A stretch of 64,000 nucleotides of DNA from contig JAPTOF010000002.1 of assembly GCA_028554755.1 (NCBI GenBank), forward strand, positions 33,348,501 to 33,412,500. Reading direction: 5' to 3'. The notes beneath the pieces were generated by a model, which was not told the DNA's origin, did no database searches, and was given only the letters and a program-made list of their open reading frames with translations. Source of the stretch: Cordia subcordata (Eukaryota > Streptophyta > Magnoliopsida > Boraginales > Cordiaceae). The stretch's first letter is position 1. Each line of letters begins with the position of its first letter. This document shows positions 37,517 through 49,640 of the stretch, piece after piece. A program made the translations under genes and the position numbers.

Positions 37517-37720
37517 GTGAAGGAGATCAGACCTTGTGTAGACCAGACCGCGTCTTGAATGAACTGATAACTTGCTTGCTTGGAAGATTCATATATGTGT
37601 TGGGCAGGAAAAAAGCTTTTAGCTTTATATATAAAGCTCCTGCAGAGTACTGAATAAAAAGCTGATATCTTTCCGGGGGGGAGCCGTGGATGTATATGTA
37701 AGATTTTATATTTTTTTGCA
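37517..37720 (+). promoter_or_regulatory. SABRE 3' UTR with poly(A) signal
   Basis: After the stop, an AATAAA hexamer lies at about 37653-37658, a normal distance for a plant 3' UTR. A perfect 18-base inverted repeat, agctttatatataaagct, lies at 37621-37638 just before it. The true cleavage site cannot be read from sequence alone. Confidence 0.55.
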
Positions 37721-38199
37721 TAAACTATCTTGCAATTAGGTCATCATGCAAGCCGTGGACTCCTTTAAGAGTCGAAAATTTTGTAAAGGCAAATACCGGT
37801 ACATATTTATATTTATATATTATGGGAAGAAAAGAAGAAAGAAGATTCCAAGTTTCTACAAGTATATATATGGGTAGATTTCACAAATAATCTTTGTTGT
37901 TTACCGAAAGTGTTATCTTGATTCTTATTGTTTTGAAAGTGATATGCTTTAATTTTCAATGTTTATAAAAAATATCAATTTAGTTCATATTACTTTAAAA
38001 CTGGTAGATTTAGGCCTAATATCTGGAAAATGTGTCAACTTGATCTCTATTTTGGTCCCCAAAAGTGTCAATGTGATTAACAAGCATGGTGAGCGTGCAC
38101 ACGCGTATGCACACGTTGCTTCCTCAATTCTTCTTCATATTGTATGTATATCTGCTTCTAATTAGCAGAAAATAATTGCACTTAAATAAATAGTATTTG

Positions 38200-38515
38200 G
38201 TGTGTCTGATAGTTTCGGCACCTGAGTGAATAGTAACATAAATAAAGTCAACATATCTAGAACATCCAGTGCATTTACAAATAGGCCTTGGTTTTTGCAA
38301 TCTAAAGCACAAACCAAGTCTGAGGATCCTTCGTATGCTATTCCAAGTTTTGTTTCTCTACATTGTCCACGATCTTCCCTGGGCTACTTTCTCTTATATA
38401 TCTCTACATATTCTCCCGTCAACTATAAATAACCCATTCTATTATGAACTTAGATCTTGGAATAAACCTTCTTAGTAATTACCTACTGTGTCTGTAAACT
38501 TGGTATCAAAGTCAT
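38200..38515 (+). mobile_element. Copia-like LTR and primer-site relic
   Basis: A TATA-like motif in aactataaataaccc lies at about 38419. It is followed downstream by ctgtaaacttggtatcaaag, where tggtatcaaagtc at about 38502 is one or two changes from the tRNA-Met primer site. This arrangement matches the 3' half of a copia 5' LTR plus primer site. I cannot find a partner LTR. Confidence 0.4.
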
Positions 38516-39060
38516 GTTAGAGTAAGCCCTTGATATAGTTTGTCGGAAGTATTTATGCAACTCTAGGTTATCCCAACCAATAGGTTTTAGAAGAGTGTGC
38601 TATGTGATTGCCACTATGTGGATCCTCCACATTAGAAATTCCCAATGCTAAGAGAGAAAAACTCATAAATGCAAAGAAAGAAAATATTGCAAGTCTGTGG
38701 GTTGTGTACTTCGAGGCATATGTTGAATTGATGTTGTCTTGGTTTGATACCTATGACAAGCAAATACTTCTCTTCTAGTATTTCTCTGAACATAATGATA
38801 TAAAACGGGATAGCTGTGATCCTTGCACTCTCCGAAGGTGAACTAATAGTAAAAAGCCCTCGAGCATGGCTCAGGACACCCACCACATAGATATGCTTAG
38901 TCATATTAGCTCCTCCAATAGTAATTCCTTTAGGAAATTCACTTCAACCAAAATAGACCAACTGCACGTAACAAAATATATACGAAGAAAATAAAGTCTC
39001 GATCACTAAACGACTTTTCCTTCTAAATTCTTATCGAGCCTTTACTTGGACATTGGGATA

Positions 39061-39145
39061 CCCTTGGAGGCCGGGATGCCTTTGAGATGCCTTTGGAGGT
39101 CAGGATGTCATTGAGATGCCCTTGGAGGTGGGGAATGACCTCAGG
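39061..39145. repeat. 29-bp tandem repeat
   Basis: Nearly three units beginning cc.ttggagg at 39061, 39090 and 39119, with gagatg at each unit end. The repeat is imperfect, GA-rich on this strand, and lies in intergenic DNA. Confidence 0.8.
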
Positions 39146-39601
39146 ATCGGGATGGACCTTGGGATCAGGATGACGTCTTAGTGTTAGGATGATATTGTGG
39201 ATCAAGATTGACTTTATGCTCAACAGTATTTGGATAATTTGGTCAAGTTGGATTGGGTTAGGTGAAGGGTGCAGCCCAATCCCCTATCAATGCTTGACGT
39301 GAATATTTCTTTGTCACCCTTTTAGCAACTATTGTAATGACTTCAAAACTACTAACTTGTAATCACATTGAATTAATTAATTGGTCCAAAATATTGAAGC
39401 TTGTGATGGCAACAATAGCAAACCCATGTCCTTATAAGCGAAACGCAAATCACACAAGGAACTAATATGGGAGGGCGTTACAGCCATAGAGACCATTAGT
39501 AATCTGTATTTAGTAATCAATAAGAAAAGAATGTGCAGTCATAAAACATTTTCATGCATTTGCAAAGTTTTGCGAGCACAGGATATCAACAAAGAAAAAC
39601 G

Positions 39602-39623
39602 TGGTGGGGGGGCGGGGGGGGGG

Positions 39624-39680
<57 letters not shown>

Positions 39681-39690
39681 AGGGAGGGAG
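39602..39690. repeat. G-run followed by (GA)n and (GGGA)n microsatellite
   Basis: A run of G broken by one C (about 39604-39627) leads into more than twenty GA units (39629-39674) and then GGGA units. The strand asymmetry is extreme. The region lies downstream of the GATA copy 1 stop, between the convergent SABRE and GATA genes. Confidence 0.92.
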
Positions 39691-40089
39691 AGACCAAATC
39701 AAATATACATAGGAATTAAGCGTTGCTAGAGGATGAGAATATATACAAACACCTACTACTGTAAAACTAAGGGCAGCTGAGAATACACTTGGAATTAAGA
39801 AAGTTACAATGAACAAACTCGACTGTCGATGCTGGCACCCAAACCCTCGCACAAATCACATTCCAACACACATTTTCCCATACTATGCTACTCCCCTCCA
39901 ACTAGTGTTAGTTGAAACTTGTTCTCTTTTTCTGGAGAGGCAATCGCTGCAAACAAGGGAGATATCATAATGCCCATCCTCGTGAGCGAAGAGATAACTT
40001 TGTGATGTGCGTTTAGCACAAAAGAACTCAGAGAATTCCAAGTGTACAAGGTTACCTCATCATAGAAAACTGAAGCCAAGAATCTAAAG

Positions 40090-43000
40090 CTAATCAAAAT
40101 TTGCAGGATTCTCAATATCTGTTTCTGAAGTGCTTGCAAAATCAGCTCGACTGTCCTGCACATACTCAAATTCGAGCAATGGAATTGGACCTTGATCTAG
40201 AAGCAACCAAAGTGTAACATTTTCAAAACCATATATGAATAAAGTAGCCAAAATGCTCAAAGATAAGCAGAAATATTAACAATTAATCATGTGCACAACC
40301 TGCTCATCAAAGTTTCCTGAAGAACCAACTATTCCTACAGGCATAACGCTGGTAAGATCTTCAGCATTTGAACAACATTGCTGCACAAAGGGAAGGCATT
40401 ACCTTAGCCCCATAATGACACTACAATAGCTTATTTTAAGAGCCCAAAAATCCGAAACAAGGTATTCACAACTTATAATACCCGCACTCTAGCACTCACA
40501 TAAAACAAAGATACCCAGAAGACAGATTAATAACTGAATAGTGGGAAACAACCTATATCTTGGAAACTTGATATTGCAACTGAAAGAAAAAAAAAATCTT
40601 TGTTATCAAATTAATTATCTATTGCATTTGAATAATTATTGTGTAGAAGCGACACTGACATGCCGTGAAAACCTCTTGTAGGCTCTGTAATGGAATTGTT
40701 TTTGTATTTTTCTGTTAATATGCCCAAAGCTTTTCTTTCCAATGGGGGCAGATTGGCAGCTAGTGTAGCCAAATGTTTCTATTTTGTCAGTTTTTCCAAA
40801 TAAAACATACTGTGTCATCTTGCTGGGCGAGGTGTTTAAGAGCTACTTCCGTGATGGCCTTGCTAGGGTCTTTAGGAGTCCTTTGAATGTTTAGTGAATG
40901 ACACGAGTCAGTTTAGCTCAAACTTTTAATAGTGTACTGTAGAGAGTGAAACATCTCATACCACTGCACCTTCCTTGCCAAAGAAAGTTTCAGAATTAGT
41001 GGTTGAAGGCTTACTATCAATTGGTGTCTCCTGTACATCCACTCAAAAATTAGTTTATCACAACAACAATGAGAATGAAATAATATATATGAGGACCTGC
41101 TTCCAAGGATATGAACATTCTCAACACTGTCAGACAGAAAGATCCCAAACTTAAGGCTTCAGAAATGAACTGCCGTACTAATTTGAGAAGGATGTTCTCA
41201 GTACTATTAGCAAAAATTTACCAGCCCAATGGTGTCCAGGGAAGAATTCTTCCCTCCCTTGCTCAAATTTCTCAATGTTCCCTGTTAATTCAGTAAAGGT
41301 GATACGAATTACTTTTTGACACAAGAAAGTAAGCATTAGAAATATTCAGGAAACAACTCTCGTCAGACTGTGCATGAATGATAACCAGAGGTGCAAATTA
41401 GTTGGGATTAATGAAGGTAAATTTCAGCAGATTTACTTCTCAGTAATATGGAAGTTCATGTCTCTAACAGATAACAAACTTAACTCAACAGGTACACTCA
41501 GTGGGATGCAGAGTGGATGAGCAAATACATCCACAGTGCTGACAAGCACAAACATCAAGGGTGAAGGAAGTTACTTCCAAATACATATGGAGATAAGGAT
41601 CTCCGACAACCACGGCTTTAGCCGGAAAAACCAGCATAGAAGTAAAATCAGCTTTCACAAATTATAGATCATTAGTCATTCTACACCACATCATCGCTAA
41701 AGCTAGTCGTTGCCTATCAAATACTGTGCAGAGAGTTCTCATATGCTTTTTATTACAAAATTAATTGCGACCTCTCCTCGACTCCCTTCCTCACTTCTCT
41801 TCCAAAAAGAAAATAGGAATAAAGAGCTCTCCATGCAATAACCAACAATTATCTTCAGATTAAGAAGAATCCTCCAAAGCATGATCTTAAGTTTGACAAA
41901 GGCTTTCTTGACAAGGCTTGACTAGTGGCATCTAATTTGTTAACTGGATTCACAAGACGACTCACAACAAAGATGGAAACCAACTCATCCTCCATAACAT
42001 CCCAAATTTCTGTAAATTGAATCATAATTATCTGATCACAATTATGTAGAACCCTCACTTTTTTTCCCATATAAGAACATTAGTACAGAATGAGGTTTGA
42101 GTCTGTGACTCAATTGAATAGCCTAGAGAGGAAGTAATGATAAGAACTAATGTCAAAAGTTCATAGGCACTGCTTGAAAAATCTGCTGACCTGACATACG
42201 AACTACTGCCAGATCATATGAACTTCAAGAAAATATCCAATGAACCTCTCATATGTGAAAAAATCAGATCCAACAGAAAAGGACATCACTGACCTTGTTT
42301 GCCCACATGAGCCCACATGCATTACAAAGTGTTCTTGATCCAGCGGGCCCCTGACGCATTGCAGGAGTAAAGTTCTCACTAACACCACAATGGTGACATT
42401 TTCGGATACTAACAAAATGATGAAATGGCAGCAGATATAGAACTTAGTGTAAGACTCCCGGGACAGACACAAAGTTTGCTTGGAACTTGTGAGGAAGTAA
42501 AGGCAAGTTGAGGAAGCCACTCACACAGGGTCTGGACAAGATGTACTATCTATACTATCTACTTTACAACTCTTGGCAGAGTCCCAACTAGATGATCCAG
42601 AACCCTCTTTAAGGGATGCAAACTGACCATTCCTGCGATGCATCCTAATAGAGAAATGGATAATGACCAAAAATATGAACACTTAGTCTGATTAAGATGA
42701 AGCATCTGCAACTGAAGTTTTTTGCAAATTTAAACACAAAAAGTCCACCCCCGCCCTCTTCATGCCTATTATTCTGCTTGAAATTACAGGGAAAAGGTTT
42801 GTTTAAAAAGTTGCATATAATATAGAATAGTATTAACTAACGGTGTGAGAATCAAAGTGGAAAAATGTTAGAAGCAAAAATAACAAAAGGGAAAATATCA
42901 ATTCCTATGCAAAAGCTTCAGAAAGGCTTGATGCATACAACAGAAACACATTACTAGCACAAACATACCAAAAGTCCAGATAATACAGCTTCTTAATAGA

Positions 43001-44796
43001 TGGAGACTTAAGTTCACTTATTCATTTTTTCACTTGCATAACCTGCACTAAATCTATTCCTAAAACGAAATATTAAATCTGAACAACAACATATTACAAT
43101 CTTAATCAAATTGCTGAGTGAATCGAGCCTTCCTTGTTTACATGAAAATTTTAGTTAAGAAAATGAGAATGCACAGCTACACAAAAAATAAAATATTGCT
43201 AGTTCAGAGAAAATCAAGTGTACCTCCTCATGTAAGCCTGCGTGACGAATATAATTTAGTGAAGATAATAATGTTCTCTTTATTCGTTATAAAGATGTAA
43301 CAAAAAAGAAACAAAGAAGCTCTTCTCATCGTGCTCTGATTTCAAACTGGATTTAGTAATATTTGAGCTACTTAACTGTTTACATGCCCTCTAATTGTCA
43401 ATAGTTTTTCTTTTGTCTCCATTGTTGATATGCACTGTAATTGTCAAGAGTTCTTCTTTTGTCTCCCATGATAAATGACTATTCAAAAGTGAGTCACACT
43501 ATAATGTGCATTTCAGATGTATATACATGAAGAAAATGCACAAAGACAAACTCATAATGTTTAGAATCATCTTGATGGCAACCCAAAAAAGTTGCAATTA
43601 AATTCCTACCTTTCAGCAACCTCCTTCCGCACACTGTATCTAGTTTTCTTGTCAAAGCATCTCTCTTTTCATTTCTCACGGAACCTTAGTAAAGAGGCTA
43701 CCCGTTGTGAAAGATCAGAGCGCTTTGATGCATCATTTGTTCCCTTAATAGATAATGGCACTGAAATGTGACTATGTGATGTGAGAATGTAATTTTTGAT
43801 AAATGTAACATACCACACGGGTATCTGTAGGTGCTACCTCATTACTTTGATTAACAGGGACATCAACGGTGGGCACAGCAGTAGGTACTTGGTGTCCCTC
43901 GAGAAGCAACAACACCACTTGGACCTACTTGTAGCTCATCCAACCAAAGAAACATGGAAAATAATATTCAAACAGCTAAACAATGACTTATCTTTACAAT
44001 CAGAAATTTACTTTACCAAATTAACATAAATAATCATCTCGTCAAGAGAAATATGAATTTCTTCTCCATAAAAATATTAGCACTTGGTTTATCTTTATCA
44101 TAGTTGTTTCATTTACCGAGTACCAACATTTTCGTGTTTCTTTTCCGGTTTCCCGCTAAAGTTAGTTACTTGAGGACTAAATAAAAATTACAAAAGAACT
44201 ATTTTATTTTGTTCACAGGTATTCTCAAAAATCCATCACCTTTCCGTTTATACTAACAAAATTATACTCTTGTTTTGATCAAGTAGTAGCAAGAATACTA
44301 AATTGATAATATCTACAGCCAGAACAAAACAACCAATGTTACTTAAACAATGTAAATAGATATAATCCTTAACTAATTGTATTTGTATGCGTGTGTATCG
44401 TATGTATGTATGCGTAAATGTATAAATAAAATATACATGCGTAATCACGTAGATACATGTATATATATGTGTGTGTGCGCGCGCGCGCGCATATAATTCT
44501 AGTACCTTTTCAGGGGTGACAGCAGGGAACACGTACACTTCTCCTTCGAAAGCAAGCGTCAGCTCGCTTGTCTTGGAAGCTGCTGGCGTAGAAGCAATTG
44601 TAACGGCAACTGCGGCGTGGTGGTGGTGTTGGTGGTGGTCCTGCAGCTGGACATAATTACTCGAAGCATCCGCGTTGCCGTCCTCAGCCTCATCCATCAT
44701 GGTCTCATCTCTAGCGTCCTCGTTATACTTTCCGTGTCCGTCGTCGTCCACCGACTCCACCGCGGGGGCTTGATCGCCGTACGGCCTCGCATCCAC
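40090..44796 (-). pseudogene. TIFY-CCT-GATA factor, copy 1, with premature stop
   Basis: Exons on the minus strand: 44796-44506, 43924-43814, 43743-43610, 42644-42525, 42408-42294, 41281-41222, 41030-40962, 40380-40300 and a doubtful last one, 40196-40090. Exon 1 has a His run and the start of a TIFY domain (LTLAFEGEVYVF); exon 2 completes it (VQVVLLLLEG). Exon 3 encodes the CCT domain (RVASLLRFREK, then KERCFDKKTRYSVRKEV), but a TGA at 43671-43669 replaces the usual Arg codon, ending the product near residue 158. The GATA finger in exon 5 is perfect: C-x2-C-x20-C-x2-C, followed by GLMWANK. Known for the family (GATA24/25/28, ZML): nuclear factors binding GATA-type sites, with TIFY for dimerisation. 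The last junction is out of phase at its best donor. All other splice sites are good, so inactivation would be recent; a TIFY-only product is possible. Confidence 0.8.
44469..44490. repeat. Alternating (GT)n(GC)n tract in GATA copy 1 intron 1
   Basis: Twenty-two bases of strict purine-pyrimidine alternation, ending in seven GC units, begin about 14 bases inside intron 1 after the donor at 44505-44504. TA/TG-rich sequence (44385-44468) continues from it. Such tracts can adopt Z-DNA. Confidence 0.9.
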
Positions 44797-44869
44797 TGAC
44801 CGTGAATTAATCTCAATAAAACCTAGTGGTGTCTTCGCGCTTCACCTCTTCTTTCATTCACCAGATATC

Positions 44870-45015
44870 ACTCTGCTTACATGTGTTGTTATGTGCATAT
44901 ATATATAGATATATGTATATATATGTGTGTGCGCGAGTGTGCGTATCTATATGACTATATACACGTGATATATATAGATATGTATGTATGCATAATGTAT
45001 ATGTATATGTTATCG
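44870..45015. repeat. Mixed TA/TG-rich microsatellite 5' of GATA copy 1
   Basis: Runs of ATATAT, GTGTGT and TATGTATG lie about 80-220 bases upstream of the GATA copy 1 start codon, in the promoter or 5' UTR region. TATA-like sequence is plentiful, so no single TATA box can be chosen. Confidence 0.7.
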
Positions 45016-45959
45016 ACTTATCGTTTACACGTTGGAGAGGGAGGAGAAAGAAAATGGATATGATTGATTTATGATGGCAAACTGCAAAAGTAACCCAAAA
45101 ATGAAATGAATTTGCAGATGCGCCCCCTGTAATAGTAATATCCTCGATTTGGCAATTTTTGTGTCTTATCTATCCCTGTTTCTTTTTGTTACTTTGTCGG
45201 ACGTAAATATGTCAGGCATGTAGGGAAAATTTTCACTTCGATAATAAGATTCTTATTAAATACTTTTTAAAAGGAAAAAAAAAAACTAGTTTATGTGACT
45301 AAATGATTACTTTTTTTATAAATTATTTATTAAAATGATCATGTTTCAAAAAATAATCCACTTTCTTGAAATCAAGTTTTCGAGGCACAATTTCAAGATG
45401 AATCAGATGGCCGACACGAAAAGCTTGTGTTACGTAAAAATGTTAGCAAAAAATATAGTTTTTGAAGTCGTATTTTTAATTAACAATTTCACTGTTTTAT
45501 TTTTTGAAAGAGCGTATTCAAATCACGCTTTCACCTTTTTTAAATTTTCCACCAAAAAATGTGATTTCGAACGATTTCATCGTGGCTTATCATTGCCACA
45601 TCAGCAAATGCTCAATCTCCTCATGTCAATGTGGCAGTTCCAGAATAATGTTTTTAACACTTAATCTATTACATGACTATTTTCTTCATTATTTTACAAA
45701 AGTAGTCACTTCAATATATAATTTTAAAAATTAAACTATTTAACTCGTTATCTCGAAGTCATTGAAATTAACCTAAATAATAAGCTTACATGTTTGATAC
45801 ATGGGGGGTCCCCACTTAGAACTCTAGTCACCTGTCGTTTTACTAGTGTTGCACAATGTATCAAAAGTGCTGTAGATAAGGATTGATGAGAGGGAGTTTT
45901 TTTAATTAAATTAAATACGGAGAAGAGAATTGTTGTGGCTGGGAGGATGATGACAGCTT

Positions 45960-46083
45960 GGATACCATACACTTGATGAGCATTATATTTAAGGAGCACT
46001 TAGTGCTTATATCATGCACTTGGTTACCATACATTTGATGAACAGTATATCTAAAGAGTACTTGGTGCTTATATCATTCACCC
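45960..46083. repeat. 61-bp tandem duplication
   Basis: Two adjacent units each read taccatacа-type start, ttgatga.ca, then aga.g/aaggag.acttagtgcttatatcat.cac. They begin at about 45962 and 46024. Each contains a short palindrome around cactt.gtg. Divergence is moderate. Confidence 0.75.
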
Positions 46084-46329
46084 GGACGTATGTGTGGCCC
46101 ATTAGCAACATACTCCCAACCCCACGTAAAAGCCACACGCCTAATTATAGCTCTCTTTATTTTTTTTGGTCAAAAGATAACAGCTTACACATACGCTAAG
46201 GGAACTGTTTGCAATAGTGTTGCTAAGAAAGAAAGTGAAAAAGGCAAGAAAAGTTTTAGATTTTTTTTAGTTTAATTTCATTTTTTATATTTTATTTTTA
46301 AATTTTATAAAATTAAAAAATTATTATTA

Positions 46330-46800
46330 AAAATATATATATTTCATACATTCACAATTTTTATATTATACATTTACAATTTTTATACCACATATTCACA
46401 ATTTTTATTTATTTGCAAATTATATTATATGTTCATAATATAAATATTTTTTAATTATTTCCATATACATGTTCATAATTTTAATATTATACCATTCAAA
46501 ATTTTTCTACACTCACAATTTTTATACTATACATTCACAATTTTTATAAATTTACAATCTTTATATTACATGTTCAAAATTTTTTATTCGTTCAAGATTT
46601 ATACTATATGGTCATACTTTTTAATTATTTACATATTTCATAATATATGTTTACAATTTTAATACTTTATGTTTACAAGTTGTAATCGACATGTTGACAA
46701 TTGCAAACTGTACGTTCATACCTTTAATCGAAACGTTCACAACTTTGAGGGAATGTTCGCAACTGCAAATAATATGTTCACAATTTTTGTTGAAGTCTTG
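46330..46800. repeat. Degenerate array of ttcacaatttttata units
   Basis: Some fifteen to twenty variants of a 17-25 bp unit, with core ttcacaattttta or gttcataatttta, occur head to tail at irregular spacing. The same unit reappears at 47520-47600 and 47950-48120. Subterminal repeats of this type occur in some non-autonomous DNA transposons, but no terminal inverted repeats were identified. Confidence 0.7.
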
Positions 46801-48865
46801 GGTTGCTTCTTTTATCTTTTCCAATTTTTTATTTAAATATTCTACAAACACAAAATATTCATTCTAAAAAAAAATAATAATAACATATAACTCCAACAAA
46901 CTCATACATCCCTTCTTCTCCATCATCTGTTAACACCATCTCCATGCACCATTTACTGTCCTATAGATGCAAACCAAGACTTCAACCCAAAAAAAAAAAA
47001 AAAATTCAAACAAACACTTCACAGTTGTAAAAATCAAACACAACAAGAACTCATTTAGCCTCCACTCATCTCTTTTACCACCTCTACCAATCAATCCTCA
47101 CTCTACCACGTTAGATCACGATCGAGTTCTTAACAAATTGGGAAGAAATCATTGTACGAGCCAGATCTGATGGATAATATATGTATAAAAAAAAACTCCA
47201 ACATTTTCTTTTTCACTGGCAGAAATCTAATGGATAGTTAAAAAAAATGAAAAACTCCACCGTTTTCTTCTACATCATTGGGTCCGCCACCTGTCGCCTC
47301 CTCTATCTGCCACCTATGAGATCTTTATTAGAGACAATGGAGAGAAAGAATCGGGAAGGAGAGAATGAGGGAATAGAGAGTGCATGAATATAGGCGCGTA
47401 TATTGCACCTGTTGGAAGGTGTATGTAGCTGGATGAGTATACATAAGTTAGGGTGTATGGTATAATTTACAGAGAATATTGTGTAATATTGTGCGCGTAT
47501 TGTACATGTACAAACAATACCCTTAATTTTATAAATTCACAACATTTATACTATATGTTTACAGTTTTTATACTACATATTCACAACTTATTACCCTTAT
47601 TGTCACACCTATACAACAGCCTGATAAGCAAACCCCACTTTGCGCGAGGTCTACATAAGTGAGTATTCATTTTGGCTTATTTTACACACATTATCTTGCA
47701 AATTGCAAGGGGTTATTTCTGCCATTAAATCTATGACCTCTAAGTCAGGAAACAGCCATCTATAACAATACATATAAAAGCCACAAAAATTAAAAAAAGA
47801 AAAAAATGTTAACAATTAACAAAGAAAAAACACCTTTGATTACAATTTTAACAAAAAAGCAGTATTAGATGAAAAATAAAACAGAAATCACTAAAAAATT
47901 AATTTACAAAATAATTAATTAATAACAGACAAACAAAAATTATAAGTCTGTTAAGTATTCACAACGTTGTTATTATATGTTCACAAGGATAAATTACCTA
48001 TTCACGACCCTTTAAAATATATTTATAGCCTGTGATTTATACATTTACAACCTTTGAATTATACATTCACAATCTATAAACTCTATGCTCACAATCTCTA
48101 AGATATACATTCACACTTTGCAGAACTGTAAAAAAAAGCTCTACAATTCTATAAACACACACAAAACACAGACAAAAGCACATATTTGTAGAAAAAGCTC
48201 ATTTTTCTCATTGTCTTCTTCTTCTTTCATCTTCATCAATTTTTTTCTTTGAATCTTTTTCTCACAAGCACACAAAATATACAAATCTATAAACATACAG
48301 AAAACACAAATCTGTTAAAAAAAAAAAAAAGCTTGTTCCATCTTCTTCCATGGCTCCTAGGTCTTCACAACCACCATCATGTTATCATCAACTTTTGTTG
48401 TTGTTATGACTCTCAAAGCTTCTCAGCTCGCAATGTAGAAAAGATTGACCAGCCCTTTTAGATGGTGATTTGAACAGGATATAAGTTGAATTAATAGACT
48501 TCTTGGGCTGTTTTTTGAAGAGGAGGACGAGAAGAAGAGAGAAGCGAGAGGAGAAAGAAGAGAGGGAAAAAGAAAGAGAGAAGACAGTCTGTGAAGGAGA
48601 GACAGAAGAGAGAAGAAAAGAGAAAGAAGGTAGTCTCGTGTGTTGTATAGTGTGGAGTGGATCTTTTTTCTTTTAAAGCGTGTGTTATGCACTCAACATA
48701 AGGTGTACAACACTTAGTGGATGTATAGTATATAAAGTATATGGTATAATTTATGAGATGGTGATGGAGATGTAAGAATTTTCCTTAGAGGGTGGGTCTT
48801 GAGGAATAGGATCACAAGTGGGACCAATGTTTATAATAATGGAGACAAGATAATGGATTAGATAA

Positions 48866-49028
48866 GGTCTCATTTAGATTATCTTTTTTAAAAAATATTT
48901 TTTTAATTTTTAAAAGAAAGTATTTTTTGATAAATTTAAAATTCTAACTTTTGAAAAAAAAATAAAATTGAACTTTTTTTTTTTCAAAATTCTATTTTTT
49001 TTTAAAAAAAAATGTAATCCAAATACTC
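48866..49028. mobile_element. MITE candidate, Harbinger-like ends
   Basis: The left end, ggtctcatttagattat, is a near inverted repeat of the right end, gtaatccaaatactc. The interior is A/T homopolymer-rich. The ends resemble those of the elements at 56444 and 60402. The left flank has TAA, but the right flank does not match it. Confidence 0.45.
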
Positions 49029-49640
49029 ATCAACGACAATGCATTTTATAGCAATCTAACAAAAAAATGGCATCTAGTAGCAGGGTATTGGATAATAACT
49101 AGGATAGTGATGGTGGGCAGAGAAAAGATTTGTTAGAGAAATATAACTAACAAGAAGATGATGAGCCAAGGTAAAGCAGAGAAAATGTAGTAGTGGCTGC
49201 CACAAAAGACAGATGGAGGATCAAATGATAAGCCCAAACAAAGTCAGAAAAGTTTCAAGATTTTAATGTACAAACTCTTGAGCAATATTTACACCAACAT
49301 CACATGATGTTAATAATTCCTCCTCCATGCAATGCAATATCCCTTGATTGGTGGAGTTTTAACATTAGTTAGACAACTAGGGGAATCCTTCGCTCCCTCA
49401 ACATTTACAAAAATGAACTTCGTCTTGCAAGATAGGCTGCTCACAACAATTTACAAATCAACTGCCCTTTGATTACCACTTAAGCTTTTCCTTTACCAAC
49501 ATAAAATAAATATACTGGTTCAGAACCTGTATATTTGATTTGGCAGGCTACGGTGATAGCTTTACCTCCTCCTCCTATTAATCTCTAAAAAAATGAAAAC
49601 CAATTAATGCAGCCTACCCTTCTTTTTGACACTGTTAAGC

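Larger units (their letters stand above)
45064..49640. other. AT-rich intergenic region between the two GATA genes
   Basis: This 4.6-kb stretch holds no gene I can support. Open frames such as 45335-45664 and 48423-48692 are low-complexity and match nothing. It contains a 61-bp tandem duplication (45960-46083), a dispersed array of ttcacaattttta-like units (46330-46800, 47520-47600, 47950-48120), diverged paired segments at 47396-47480 and 48665-48760, and a MITE candidate (48866-49028). Confidence 0.65.

Noticed and set aside
48423..48692. Minus-strand frame rich in Leu/Ser/Phe, possible small membrane protein
   Set aside because: The pattern comes from a GA-rich low-complexity run on the other strand; no start context or conserved motif.
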